Program-made: the position numbers and the translations under genes | NCBI GenBank assembly: GCA_016182785.1 | Contig: JACPFU010000015.1 | Coordinates: forward strand, 1 to 64,000 | Length of the DNA stretch: 64,000 nucleotides | Source of the DNA: Lysobacterales bacterium | GTDB lineage: Bacteria; Pseudomonadota; Gammaproteobacteria; Xanthomonadales; Ahniellaceae | Direction: 5' to 3' | The notes under the pieces: model-generated | Databases searched by the model: none | What the model saw: the letters and a program-made list of their open reading frames with translations, nothing else | What the model was told of the DNA's origin: nothing | Shown here: positions 40,005 to 48,258 of the stretch, piece after piece | Position numbering within the stretch: position 1 is the first letter of the stretch | Layout: the number at the start of each line of letters is the position of its first letter

Positions 40005-40529
40005 ATGCGCGTCGCGACGCGCGGCTTCACGCTGATCGAGGTGCTGGTCACGGTCGTGATTCTGGCCGTGCTGGCGTCGGTGCTGGTGCTCGCAGTCGGC
40101 GCCGGCGACGAGGAACAATGGCTGCGGCGCGAGGCGGAGCGGCTGCAGGCACGGATCGACTACGCCTGCGAACGCGCCGAGCTGACCGGGCGCGAACTTG
40201 GCCTGCACCTGCGGCGTGGCGGCTATGCCTTCAGCACGCCCTACGGCGAGGACTGGCGCTTCATCGACGACGACAAGGCGCTGCAGCGCGCCACGCTGCC
40301 CAAGGCGATCACGCTCGCTGCCGGCGACCACGAACTGACCGAGTCCTTCGCCGAGAAGCCGCAGTTCCTGTGCCTCGCTTCCGGCGAAGCGACGCCGGCG
40401 CAGATCGAGCTCGCGGCCGGTGCCCGCGCGACGCGCTGGCGCATCGACATCGCCTTGGACGGCAGCACGCGCCTGCAGCGGCGCGCCCCGGACGACCGCG
40501 ACTGGCAAGCCGCCGGGCAGCCGCCATGA
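40005..40529 (+). CDS. gspH: Type II secretion minor pseudopilin GspH
   Basis: 174 aa. Short leader MRVATRG|FTLIEV and a hydrophobic helix. The rest (LQARIDYACERAELTGREL, LHLRRGGYAFS) is typical of GspH, a minor pseudopilin near the tip of the endopilus. It starts five bases after gspG and its stop overlaps gspI (ATGA), so the genes are co-translated. Confidence 0.93.
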   Translation: MRVATRGFTLIEVLVTVVILAVLASVLVLAVGAGDEEQWLRREAERLQARIDYACERAELTGRELGLHLRRGGYAFSTPYGEDWRFIDDDKALQRATLPKAITLAAGDHELTESFAEKPQFLCLASGEATPAQIELAAGARATRWRIDIALDGSTRLQRRAPDDRDWQAAGQPP

Positions 40530-40897
40530 AGCGCGCGCGCGGCTTCAGCCTGGTCGAAGTGCTGGTTGCGCTCGCGGTGGTGGCGATTGCGCTGGTCGCG
40601 TTGCTCGCCGCGGCCGGACGCATGGCGCGCGACGCCGACCACCTGCGCGAGCTGACGCTGGCCGACTGGGTCGCGGCCAACGTGCTGGTCGAAACCCGCC
40701 TGCGCGAACCGTTCCCGCGACTTGGCCGCAGCGAAGGGCGCGCGCGCATGGGACCGCGCGAGTTCCGCTGGCAGCGCGTGGTGCAGAACACGCCGGAGCC
40801 GGCGCTGCGGCGCATCGACGTGCACGTGTTCGCGCTCGACGCCGGCAGCGACGATGCGCCGATCCACAGCCTGGTCGGCTTCGCGGGGCGGCCATGA
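40526..40897 (+). CDS. gspI: Type II secretion minor pseudopilin GspI
   Basis: 123 aa. Leader MKRARG|FSLVEVLVALAVVAIALVAL with the prepilin motif, then the small GspI globular domain with LTLADWVAANVLVETRL. GspI, J and K form the tip complex that starts pseudopilus assembly. Four-base overlaps with both neighbours. Confidence 0.93.
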   Translation: MKRARGFSLVEVLVALAVVAIALVALLAAAGRMARDADHLRELTLADWVAANVLVETRLREPFPRLGRSEGRARMGPREFRWQRVVQNTPEPALRRIDVHVFALDAGSDDAPIHSLVGFAGRP

Positions 40898-41544
40898 CGC
40901 CGGCACGTGCCCCGGGCTTCACGCTGATCGAGGTGCTGGTCGCGGTGTTCATCTTCGCGCTGCTGATGATCGCGGCCTACGGCAGCGTCGATGCCTTGCT
41001 GCGCACCCGGGATGGCCTGTCGGCGCAGAACGGTCGCCTGCGCGAGCTGCAGTTCGCGGTCGGCATGGTCGAGCGCGACCTGCGCGCGGTGATCTCGCGC
41101 CCGGTGCGCGAAGGCTATGGCGAGCGCGAGCCGGCGCTGGTCGGAACGCGCGACGCGATCGCGTTCACCCGCGCCGGCGCCGCCAATCCGCTGCAACTGG
41201 AGCGCGCGCGCATCGAACGCGTCGGTTATGCCTGGCGCGACGGCGTGCTGGTGCGCGTCGGCTTCGCCGTGCTTGATCGCGCGCCGGCCACGCCGCCGCT
41301 GGCGCGCGACCTGCTCGGCAAGGTGCAGCGCATCGGCTTCCGCTACTTCGACGGCGAGCAGTGGCGCGAACAGTGGCCGCTGCCGAACCTGTTGCCGAAG
41401 CCGCTGCACGCGCTGCCGCGCGCGGTCGAGGTCAGCATCGCCTGCGAGGACTACGGCACCATCACGCGGCTGATCGACCTGCCCGAGGTCGACGAAGCGG
41501 CCGCGGTTGCCGCTGCACCGCCGGGCCCGGGCCTGCCGCCATGA
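40894..41544 (+). CDS. gspJ: Type II secretion minor pseudopilin GspJ
   Basis: 216 aa. Leader MTPARAPG|FTLIEVLVAVFIFALLMIAAYG, then FAVGMVERDLRAVISRPVR and VQRIGFRYFDGEQWREQWP, typical of GspJ. Tip protein binding GspI and GspK. The C-terminal Ala/Pro tail (AAAVAAAPPGPGLPP) is unstructured. The last codons overlap gspK (ATGA). Confidence 0.93.
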   Translation: MTPARAPGFTLIEVLVAVFIFALLMIAAYGSVDALLRTRDGLSAQNGRLRELQFAVGMVERDLRAVISRPVREGYGEREPALVGTRDAIAFTRAGAANPLQLERARIERVGYAWRDGVLVRVGFAVLDRAPATPPLARDLLGKVQRIGFRYFDGEQWREQWPLPNLLPKPLHALPRAVEVSIACEDYGTITRLIDLPEVDEAAAVAAAPPGPGLPP

Positions 41545-42467
41545 AGCAGCAGCGCGGGGTCGCCCTGATCGTCGCGGTGCTGCTGGTGGCGCTGGCGACG
41601 CTGATCGTCGCCAGCCTGATCGACACCACCGACCTGGCGTTCGCGCGTACGCGCAACGCCGTGCGCGAACAGCAGGCGCATGCCTATGCGCGCGGCCTCG
41701 AAACCTGGGCGCTGGACTGGTTGCGCCGCGACCAGAACGAGGAGCCCGGGATCGACTCGAACGGCGACCTGTGGGCGCGGCCGCTGCCGCCGATGGATGT
41801 GCCGGGCGGGCGCATCAGCGGTCGGCTGCGCGAGCGCAACGGCTGCTTCAACCTCAACCACCTGGTCGTCAACGGTGTCGAGGACGCGCTGGCGCGGCGC
41901 CGCTTCGAGCGCCTGTTGCGCGCGCTGAAGCTCGATCCGGCGCTGGCCGATGCCGTGGTCGACTGGGCGGATACGGACCAGGAGCCCGCTCCGCGCGGTG
42001 CCGAGGACATGGCCTACCTGCTGGCCAACCCGCCGCGCCGCGCCGCCAACCAGGGCTTCGCGCACGTCTCCGAGCTGCGTCTGGTGCGCGGCATCGACCA
42101 GGCCGCCTTGCGCGCGCTCGAAGCCCATGTCTGCGCCAACCCGGCGAATACCCCGATCAACGTCAACACCGCCACGCCGCAGGTGCTGATGAGCCTGGTC
42201 GAGAATCTCGACGAGGCACGAGCGCGCAAGCTCAACGACGATGGCAACGCGCGCATGACCAGCATCGAGGCCTTCGACGCCAAGCTGACGCAGCTCGGAC
42301 TCGCCCGCGACGGCGGTCCGACCGGGCCCGGCGTCGGCGTCGCCAGCACCCAGTTCCAGGCCGAGGCCGTGGTCGAGCTCGATGGCATCCCGTTCCGTTA
42401 CTACTCCCGTATCGAACGTGGGGCGCGGGGCCATGCCGTGCGCGCTCGCAGTCGCGGCGTGGACTGA
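41541..42467 (+). CDS. gspK: Type II secretion minor pseudopilin GspK
   Basis: 308 aa. MKQQRG|VALIVAVLLVALATLIV is a prepilin-like leader but without the Glu+5, as usual for GspK. Key blocks: GCFNLNHLVVNG, ALADAVVDWADTDQEP, HVSELRLVRGID, NTPINVNTATPQVLMSLVE. GspK caps the pseudopilus. After it the operon is broken by a four-gene minus-strand block before gspL. Confidence 0.95.
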   Translation: MKQQRGVALIVAVLLVALATLIVASLIDTTDLAFARTRNAVREQQAHAYARGLETWALDWLRRDQNEEPGIDSNGDLWARPLPPMDVPGGRISGRLRERNGCFNLNHLVVNGVEDALARRRFERLLRALKLDPALADAVVDWADTDQEPAPRGAEDMAYLLANPPRRAANQGFAHVSELRLVRGIDQAALRALEAHVCANPANTPINVNTATPQVLMSLVENLDEARARKLNDDGNARMTSIEAFDAKLTQLGLARDGGPTGPGVGVASTQFQAEAVVELDGIPFRYYSRIERGARGHAVRARSRGVD

Positions 42468-42500
42468 CCTGCGCCGCAGTGCACGGCGCCGGCGCGCCGC

Positions 42501-43649
42501 TCAGCCGACCCAATGGGCAAGCCGCGTGCGTCGCACGCACAGTTCGTAGCTGCCGACGCACAGCGCGAGCGTGGCGGCGACGCCGAGCACGAACTTCCAC
42601 GGCCAGGCCAGCGCCACGTCGAGCAGCAGGTACTGCAGCGCGAACAGGATTGGCAGGTGCGTCAGATAGACCCAGTAGGCACTGCGGGCGAGGTAGCTCA
42701 TCCACGCGTTCGGGCGATCCAGCCAGCGCACGCCGGCAACCAGGCAGGCCAGCGTGCCAAAGGCCGCGACCAGCGATTCCAGTACCGCGACCGGCCACGA
42801 CGCCGTCGCCCACGGTTCGGGCGCGGCATCGACGCCGAGCCGCCACAGGAACGCGGCGTAGAGCAGCAGGCAGAGCAGGGCGGCGGGCCAAACGCGGCTT
42901 CGCAGCGGCGCCAGCCAGTCGGCCTGCCCATGCAGCGCGGCGCCGAGCGCGAAGAACGGGCCATACAGCGCGATCGCCCAGAACTGCGGCAGCAGGCTCT
43001 CGGGTGCTGGATGCGGGGCCTGCGTGCCGAGGAAACCGGGCAACACCAGCAACGGCAGCGTCAACGCCACGACGTGCGGGCCGAGCGCGCGCCAGCGCCG
43101 CAGCAGCGCGCCGAGCCCGAGCGTGCGACCGGCCCAGGTCATCACGCTGAACAGCAGCAGGTAGTAGAGAAACCACAGGTGTCCGGTGCTCGGCGGCAGC
43201 GCGGGCGGATCGGGCTGCGCCATCCATTCGCGCAGCATGAGCAGCAATGGCGAGGGCTGGTCCAGCGCCTGCGCCGCCCAGCCGGTGAGCTGCGACACCG
43301 ATCCGTGCACCAGCGGCCAGGCGACCAGGAATGGCACCAGGATGCGCCGAACGCGATTTCGCAGCAGCCCGTCCATGCCGCGCCGGGCGATCAACGCGGC
43401 GGTGAAGAAACCGGCGACGACGAAGAACAGCGGCATGCGCACTAGGTGCGGCAGCCAGACCAGCGCATCGACCCAGGGCGAATGCTGTGCGTCCGCGGTC
43501 GGCCAGAGCCGATGCAGCAACGGGCTGTAGGCGAGCGCCGCGTGGAACAGCACGCCGGTCAGCATCGCCAGCGCGCGCAGCTGGTCGAAGGCGTGGAAGC
43601 GCGCGTCGGGGCCGGTGCCGGCCCCGATCGGCGTTGCGTCGGCAGACAC
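42501..43649 (-). CDS. Acyltransferase 3 family membrane protein
   Basis: 382 aa with about ten membrane segments. It has the acyltransferase 3 signature: FHAFDQLRALAMLTGVLFHA at the start (Arg and His pattern), RMPLFFVVAGFFTA, and the WFLYYLLLFS region. Members O-acetylate surface sugars, peptidoglycan or glucans. GTG 43649 is proposed because it lies nine bases after the permease stop and no suitable ATG exists. Likely co-transcribed with the ABC genes, though a functional link is not evident. Confidence 0.85.
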   Translation of the reverse strand: MSADATPIGAGTGPDARFHAFDQLRALAMLTGVLFHAALAYSPLLHRLWPTADAQHSPWVDALVWLPHLVRMPLFFVVAGFFTAALIARRGMDGLLRNRVRRILVPFLVAWPLVHGSVSQLTGWAAQALDQPSPLLLMLREWMAQPDPPALPPSTGHLWFLYYLLLFSVMTWAGRTLGLGALLRRWRALGPHVVALTLPLLVLPGFLGTQAPHPAPESLLPQFWAIALYGPFFALGAALHGQADWLAPLRSRVWPAALLCLLLYAAFLWRLGVDAAPEPWATASWPVAVLESLVAAFGTLACLVAGVRWLDRPNAWMSYLARSAYWVYLTHLPILFALQYLLLDVALAWPWKFVLGVAATLALCVGSYELCVRRTRLAHWVG

Positions 43650-43657
43650 GGCGCGGT

Positions 43658-44341
43658 TCAGTAGAACGCCGGCTTGCGCCCGTTCCACCAGGCGGTGAAG
43701 GCGAGCAGCGCGAGGCCGAGCAGCAGTTGCGCGGACAGGATCAGGACGGCGTCGCCGCTCCAGACGATGGCCTCGCCGCGCCCGACTTCGCGGATCGATT
43801 CGATCTGGCCGAGCAGCATGATGAACGGATTGATCAGCACCATGCTGGCGATCATCACGAAGGTGTTCCAGCCTTCGGACTCGACCTGCATCGCCACCGT
43901 CAGCGAGGCGCAGTAGGCCAGCAGGATGTGGCCAAACAGCAGCAGCGCAAACACGACCAGGCCGTCCGGCAGCGGCGTGCTCAGGATCACCAGCAGCGTG
44001 GCGAGGCCGATCACCGCGAATGGCACCAGGAATGTCAGCAGGTTGCCGGCCAGCTTCGCGATGGTGAAGTCCAGCGGCGAGACCGGCAGGCTCATCACGA
44101 ACGCCAGCGTCTGTTCCTTGCGTTCGATCAGCAACGAGGTCGAGATCGCGAAGCAGGCGACCGCGACCTGCACGATGATCAGCAGCAGCGAGCCGATGTA
44201 GAACGCCCATGGCTTGGCCAGGCCGAGGAACCCCAGCGCGACGATGCCGCCGAGCACGTAGGCGGCGAGCTGTTTCTGGAACAGCTGCCAGTCCTTGACC
44301 ACCAGCAGCCGGATCGTCGGCCAGTTCAGATCGAGTTTCAT
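43658..44341 (-). CDS. ABC transporter permease (ABC-2/YtrF-like)
   Basis: 227 aa with six membrane segments (AAYVLGGIVALGFLGLA, YIGSLLLIIVQVAVACFAIS, LLTFLVPFAVIGLATLLVI and more), and an ERKEQTLAFVMSLPVSPLDF stretch common to ABC-2 type permeases that export lipids, drugs or antimicrobial peptides. The ATG overlaps the end of the ATPase gene (ATGA). Cargo unknown. Confidence 0.88.
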   Translation of the reverse strand: MKLDLNWPTIRLLVVKDWQLFQKQLAAYVLGGIVALGFLGLAKPWAFYIGSLLLIIVQVAVACFAISTSLLIERKEQTLAFVMSLPVSPLDFTIAKLAGNLLTFLVPFAVIGLATLLVILSTPLPDGLVVFALLLFGHILLAYCASLTVAMQVESEGWNTFVMIASMVLINPFIMLLGQIESIREVGRGEAIVWSGDAVLILSAQLLLGLALLAFTAWWNGRKPAFY

Positions 44342-45222
44342 GCAGCACCCCCGGCGCGTACGGTCGTCACGAAAATGTCCTCCAGCGCCATCGGGTCGAC
44401 GCGCTGCACGTCCAGGCCCGCCTGCGTGAGCCGTGCGGGGATGTCGTCTTGCCAACGGCGCACCTTCAGCTCGATCTGGCGCCCGGCGCTGCGCAGCTGC
44501 GCCAGCTCCGGCCAGGCCGACAGCTCCGGCGTCGCTTCGCCCATGCACAGGATGCGTCGCCAGTCGCCGAGGAAGCGTTCCTTGTCGGCGCAGGCGAGCA
44601 GGCGCCCGCGGTGGATGAAGGCGATGCTGTCGGCGAGTTGCTCGACGTCGTGGGTGTTGTGCGAGGAAAACAGCACGCTGCGGCGTTCGTCGCGCAACAC
44701 CTCGGCCAGCGATTCGAGCACTTCGGCGCGCGCCACCGGGTCGAGCCCGGTGGTGGGTTCGTCGAGCAGCAGCAGTTTCGGTCGCCGCGCCAGGCACAAC
44801 AGCAGCAGCGCCTTGACGCGCTGGCCATGCGAAAAGCCGCCAATGGGCTGGTCGGCGCGCAGGTCGAAGCGGCGCATCAGCGATGCCGCGTAGCTTGCAT
44901 CCCACTCCGGGTAGATGCGCCGCACCAGTTCGATGTGCCAGTCGAGCGTCTGTCCGCGATACAGGCGCATGTCCTCGGAGGCGAAGCCGACGCCGCGTTT
45001 CACCGCGACCTGGGCCGCGGGCAGGCGATGACCGAGCACTTCGATCTGCCCGCTGTCCGCGGCCGCGAGTCCGGTCAGCAGGCGCAGCAGGGTGCTCTTG
45101 CCGGCGCCGTTGACGCCGACGAGCCCCATGATCTGGCCCTCGGGCAGTGTGAGCGAGAGGTCGCTGAGGCTGAACTGCGGGTAGTGCTTGCTGACGCCCT
45201 TGAGTTCCAAGGCGAGGGTCAT
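44338..45222 (-). CDS. ABC transporter ATP-binding protein
   Basis: 294 aa. Walker A GVNGAGKST, signature GFSHGQRVK (unusual in place of LSGGQ, with His at the third position), Walker B LLLLDEPTTGLDP and SHNTHDVEQLAD. Typical of the BcrA/YtrB group of export ATPases that pair with one ABC-2 permease and a GntR regulator, often for self-protection against cell-wall stress. Its start overlaps the regulator gene by four bases. Confidence 0.93.
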   Translation of the reverse strand: MTLALELKGVSKHYPQFSLSDLSLTLPEGQIMGLVGVNGAGKSTLLRLLTGLAAADSGQIEVLGHRLPAAQVAVKRGVGFASEDMRLYRGQTLDWHIELVRRIYPEWDASYAASLMRRFDLRADQPIGGFSHGQRVKALLLLCLARRPKLLLLDEPTTGLDPVARAEVLESLAEVLRDERRSVLFSSHNTHDVEQLADSIAFIHRGRLLACADKERFLGDWRRILCMGEATPELSAWPELAQLRSAGRQIELKVRRWQDDIPARLTQAGLDVQRVDPMALEDIFVTTVRAGGAA

Positions 45223-45692
45223 GGTCCGTTTCCTTTGCGAAAGGGTGTGGCGGGTGAGGCGGTGTCGTCGGCCGGGGCGACGTCTGATCGGGCGGCGGGG
45301 CGCGAAGGTGCGGGGCGGTTCGCGTCCAGGGCGGCGTCGAGCCGGTGGTGCAGCGTGGCGCGGTCGAGCCCAAGGCGTGCGGCGGTGGCGGTGGCTTCGG
45401 CCAGGTGCAGGTCGAGCGTGCCATCGAGCAGGCCGCGCAGCTGGTCGGGTTGATCGGACACGACCGAACCCTTGCCGTGACGGGTGCTGATCACGCCGGC
45501 GCGCTCTAGGTCCTCGTAGGCGCGCTTGACCGTGATGACGCTGACGCCGCTGCTTGCGGCCAGCTCGCGGATCGACGGCAGCGACTGCCCCGGGGACCAT
45601 TCGCCGGCCATCACCCGCGCGGTGACCTGGTCCACGATCTGCTGGTACATCGGACGCGGGTCGCTGGCGGAAAGCAGGAGCATCGGATTCAT
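45219..45692 (-). CDS. YtrA-type GntR-family transcription regulator
   Basis: 157 aa. Winged helix in the first 75 residues: PMYQQIVDQVTARVMAGEW, LPSIRELAASSGVSVITVKR, AYEDLERAGVISTRHGKGS. The C-terminal part is short and Ala-rich, as in YtrA regulators without a FadR-type ligand domain. Such regulators repress the ABC operon they precede. ATG 45692 lies directly beside a repeat operator; the operon is regulator-ATPase-permease-acyltransferase. Confidence 0.9.
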   Translation of the reverse strand: MNPMLLLSASDPRPMYQQIVDQVTARVMAGEWSPGQSLPSIRELAASSGVSVITVKRAYEDLERAGVISTRHGKGSVVSDQPDQLRGLLDGTLDLHLAEATATAARLGLDRATLHHRLDAALDANRPAPSRPAARSDVAPADDTASPATPFRKGNGP

Positions 45693-45724
45693 CTGTGCAT
45701 CTGTACTATGCACAGTATGCACAG
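45693..45724. promoter_or_regulatory. Operator of the YtrA-type regulator
   Basis: CTGTGCAT (45693-45700), then after 7 bases ATGCACAG (45708-45715), one base, and ATGCACAG again (45717-45724). The first pair is a perfect inverted repeat and the second unit a direct repeat of its right arm. It abuts the regulator's start codon, so the mRNA leader is probably very short or absent. Autoregulation is likely. Confidence 0.65.
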
Positions 45725-45843
45725 TGTCCTGGCCACTCGCAAGCCTGGTCGGCGGGCTCGCCGCGTCGATGCAACCCCCGCGCGCCGGTGCAGCGTCGGT
45801 GCCCGGGCTGCACGCGGTTCGCCGAAGCGGTGCGGGCGACGGC

Positions 45844-45849
45844 TAGAAT
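45844..45849 (+). promoter_or_regulatory. Probable -10 box of gspLMN
   Basis: TAGAAT in CGGCTAGAAT, identical over ten bases to the sequence before nudE. The expected start site is close to 45856, which is an ATG of a short reading frame rather than the gspL start. Confidence 0.45.
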
Positions 45850-45883
45850 AGGCCGATGATGAACACAGCCGGTGCCCGGGCGC

Positions 45884-46996
45884 ATGCGTGATGGATTGCT
45901 GATTCGCTGGCGCGGTCCAGGCGAGGCATTGGAGTGGCTGCGGATCGAGGGCGGGCGCGCCGGCTTCGTGCAGCGCGAGCAGGCGCCCGCGGCCGCGGTG
46001 CTGGCCAAGGCCGCGCGCGTGGCGGTGCTGGTGCCGGCCGAGGACGTGCTCAGCATCGGCCTCGACCTGCCGGCACGCAAGCCCGAAGCGGCGCGCAAGG
46101 CGGCCGCGTTCGCCGCCGAGGAACAGGTCGCGGCGGCGATCGAGAGCGTGCACGTTGCGCTTGGCGACAGCGCCCGCGACGGCCGCTGGGCTTGTGCGGT
46201 GATGGCGCGGCCGAAGCTGGCCGCGATCGGCGCCGATCTCGCGCGCCGCGGCATCGTTGCCGACGCGATCCACGCCGACGCCGCCTGCCTTGGCCCCGGG
46301 CGTGCGGTGCTCGATGGCGATGGCCGCGTGCTCGCGCATCTCGACCGCGAACGCGCGTTTGCCTGCGACGCAGTCCTGTGGCCGCGCATCGCGCGGGCCG
46401 CGGAGCTGGCGGCACCGGAGGCGGTCGATGAGCTGCTGCCGGAACTCGCTCGTGGACTGCCGGGCGCGACGCCGGTCAACCTGCTGCAGGGCGAGTTCGC
46501 CGGCAGTCATCGCGGTGCCAGTGCGCTGCGCTGGTGGAAGTTCGCGGCCGGGCTGGGGCTGGCGGCGGTGCTGGCGCAGACCGCCTGGATGCAACTCGAC
46601 GCCTGGCGCCTGCAATCGCGCCTGGACGCGCTGAACGCGGCGATGGTCGGGGTCTACCGCGAACGCTTTCCGGACGCGAGCCGCGTGCCGAATCCGCGAC
46701 AGATGATCGACAGCGCGCTGAAGCAGGCCGGCGCCGGCGGCCAGGCCGCCGACTCGGGCCTGGCGGTGCTGGCGCGCGTGGCGCCGGTGCTCGCGGCGCA
46801 GACCCAGGTCGTGCTCAACGGTGCCGAGTACCGCGGCGGTCGGCTCGAACTGCGCCTGGCCGCGCCGGACATCGGTGCCCTCGACAGTCTGCGCGAGAGC
46901 CTTGGCAGCGCGCTCGGCGTGGCTGCGAGCCTGGAGGACGCGACCGCGCACGAAGGCCGTGTCGAAGGCCGCGTCAGCATCGGAGCGAAACCATGA
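45884..46996 (+). CDS. gspL: Type II secretion inner-membrane protein GspL
   Basis: 370 aa. N-terminal actin-like cytoplasmic domain that contacts the GspE ATPase (RLE-type start; VAVLVPAEDVLSIGLDLP), one membrane helix (WWKFAAGLGLAAVLAQTAW, about 223-241) and a periplasmic ferredoxin-like domain (ALNAAMVGVYRERFPDA onward). It links the motor to the pseudopilus. ATG 45884 is chosen; GTG 45872 in frame is possible. It is separated from gspK by a minus-strand block. The stop overlaps gspM. Confidence 0.9.
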   Translation: MRDGLLIRWRGPGEALEWLRIEGGRAGFVQREQAPAAAVLAKAARVAVLVPAEDVLSIGLDLPARKPEAARKAAAFAAEEQVAAAIESVHVALGDSARDGRWACAVMARPKLAAIGADLARRGIVADAIHADAACLGPGRAVLDGDGRVLAHLDRERAFACDAVLWPRIARAAELAAPEAVDELLPELARGLPGATPVNLLQGEFAGSHRGASALRWWKFAAGLGLAAVLAQTAWMQLDAWRLQSRLDALNAAMVGVYRERFPDASRVPNPRQMIDSALKQAGAGGQAADSGLAVLARVAPVLAAQTQVVLNGAEYRGGRLELRLAAPDIGALDSLRESLGSALGVAASLEDATAHEGRVEGRVSIGAKP

Positions 46997-47484
46997 ACGC
47001 GTGGTGGAACGCGCTGGCCGAGCGCGATCGTCGCTTTCTTGCGATCGGCGCCGCAGTCGTCGCCGCGCTGTTGTTCTGGGCGCTGTGGTTTGACCCGCTG
47101 CGCGTGGCGCGCGCGAGTCTGGCCGACAGCGTGCGCCAGGCCGAGGCCGACCTGGTCTACATGCAGGCCGCCGCGCAGCGGCTTGCGGCGCTCCAATCCG
47201 GCGGCAGCGCCTCGGTATTCGAGCGCGGTGGCCGCTCGCTGCTCGCGCTGGCCGACGCCAGCGCGCGCGAAGCCCAGCTCGCGAACGCGCTGCAGCGGGT
47301 CGAGCCGCTGTCGAGCGGGCGCGTGTCGGTGTGGCTCGAAGCGGCCGCGTTCGATGCCGTTGCCGGCTGGCTCGAACAGCTGCAGCAGCGCTACGGCGTG
47401 CGCGCCGAGGAATTCTCGATCACCCGCACCGGCGGCATTGGCCAGGTCGACGCGCGCGTGGTGCTGGTCGATCCGGCGGAATAG
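46993..47484 (+). CDS. gspM: Type II secretion inner-membrane protein GspM
   Basis: 163 aa. Short cytoplasmic start, one membrane helix (FLAIGAAVVAALLFWALW), then a coiled-coil (LADSVRQAEADLVYMQAAAQ) and a small periplasmic domain that pairs with GspL. Four-base overlap with gspL supports the start. Confidence 0.92.
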   Translation: MNAWWNALAERDRRFLAIGAAVVAALLFWALWFDPLRVARASLADSVRQAEADLVYMQAAAQRLAALQSGGSASVFERGGRSLLALADASAREAQLANALQRVEPLSSGRVSVWLEAAAFDAVAGWLEQLQQRYGVRAEEFSITRTGGIGQVDARVVLVDPAE

Positions 47485-47493
47485 GGGAACCCA

Positions 47494-48258
47494 ATGAAAA
47501 AACTCCTGGGCGGGTTGCTCGCCCTGATCGGGTTGGTCGTGCTGTTTCTGGTCATCGTCGCGGCCACGCTGCCGGCGGCGACCGCATACCGCTATGCCGA
47601 GCCACGACTGCAGCCGCTGCGCCTGCAGGGGATCGAGGGCAGTCTGTGGAACGGGCGTGCGGCCCAGGCCAGCGTGTACGCGCTGCCGCTTGGCGAATTG
47701 CGCTGGACGCTCGATCCATGGGCTGCGGCCGGGTTGCGCGCGCGCGGCGAGATGGCGTTGTCGGGGCGCGATCTGACGGCTTCGACGCGGCTCGATGCGA
47801 CCCGCGACCGCATGCTGCTGCAAGACGCCAGCGCGCGGCTGCCGGCGAGCGTGCTGGCTCCGGCGCTCGACATTCCGTCGCTGGTGCTGCTCGGCGACCT
47901 CGACCTCAAGCTGCAAGCACTGGAACTTCGCGCCGGCATGCTGCAGACCGCGAACGGCGTGCTCGCCTGGCGCCGGGCCGGGGTCAGCGGTGCCGCCGAG
48001 GCGCGCTTCTCGGATGTTGTGGTCACCTTCTCCTCGCCGCGCGACGGGCTGATCGAGGGTGTGGTCAGCGACGACGGTGGCACCTTGGACGCAAGCGGCA
48101 GTGTCGTGATCGAACGCGAACGCTTCCGCGCCGAGGTGCGGCTCGCGGTGCGTGGCGACGATCCGCACCTGGCCGAGGCACTGCGCTACGTCGGCGAGCG
48201 AACCGCCGATGGCGCGTCGCTGTTGCGGGTCGAAGGCACGCTGCGGAAACTGTTCTGA
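47494..48258 (+). CDS. gspN: Type II secretion protein GspN
   Basis: 254 aa. An N-terminal membrane helix (LLALIGLVVLFLVIVAATLP) and GspN features: LQGIEGSLWNGRAAQA, LGELRWTLDPW, GVVSDDGGTLDASG, VEGTLRKLF. GspN is an optional T2SS subunit, thought to help outer-membrane parts. Stop overlaps the ATG of the next gene (TGATG). In Xanthomonas gspD follows; here it does not. Confidence 0.9.
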   Translation: MKKLLGGLLALIGLVVLFLVIVAATLPAATAYRYAEPRLQPLRLQGIEGSLWNGRAAQASVYALPLGELRWTLDPWAAAGLRARGEMALSGRDLTASTRLDATRDRMLLQDASARLPASVLAPALDIPSLVLLGDLDLKLQALELRAGMLQTANGVLAWRRAGVSGAAEARFSDVVVTFSSPRDGLIEGVVSDDGGTLDASGSVVIERERFRAEVRLAVRGDDPHLAEALRYVGERTADGASLLRVEGTLRKLF

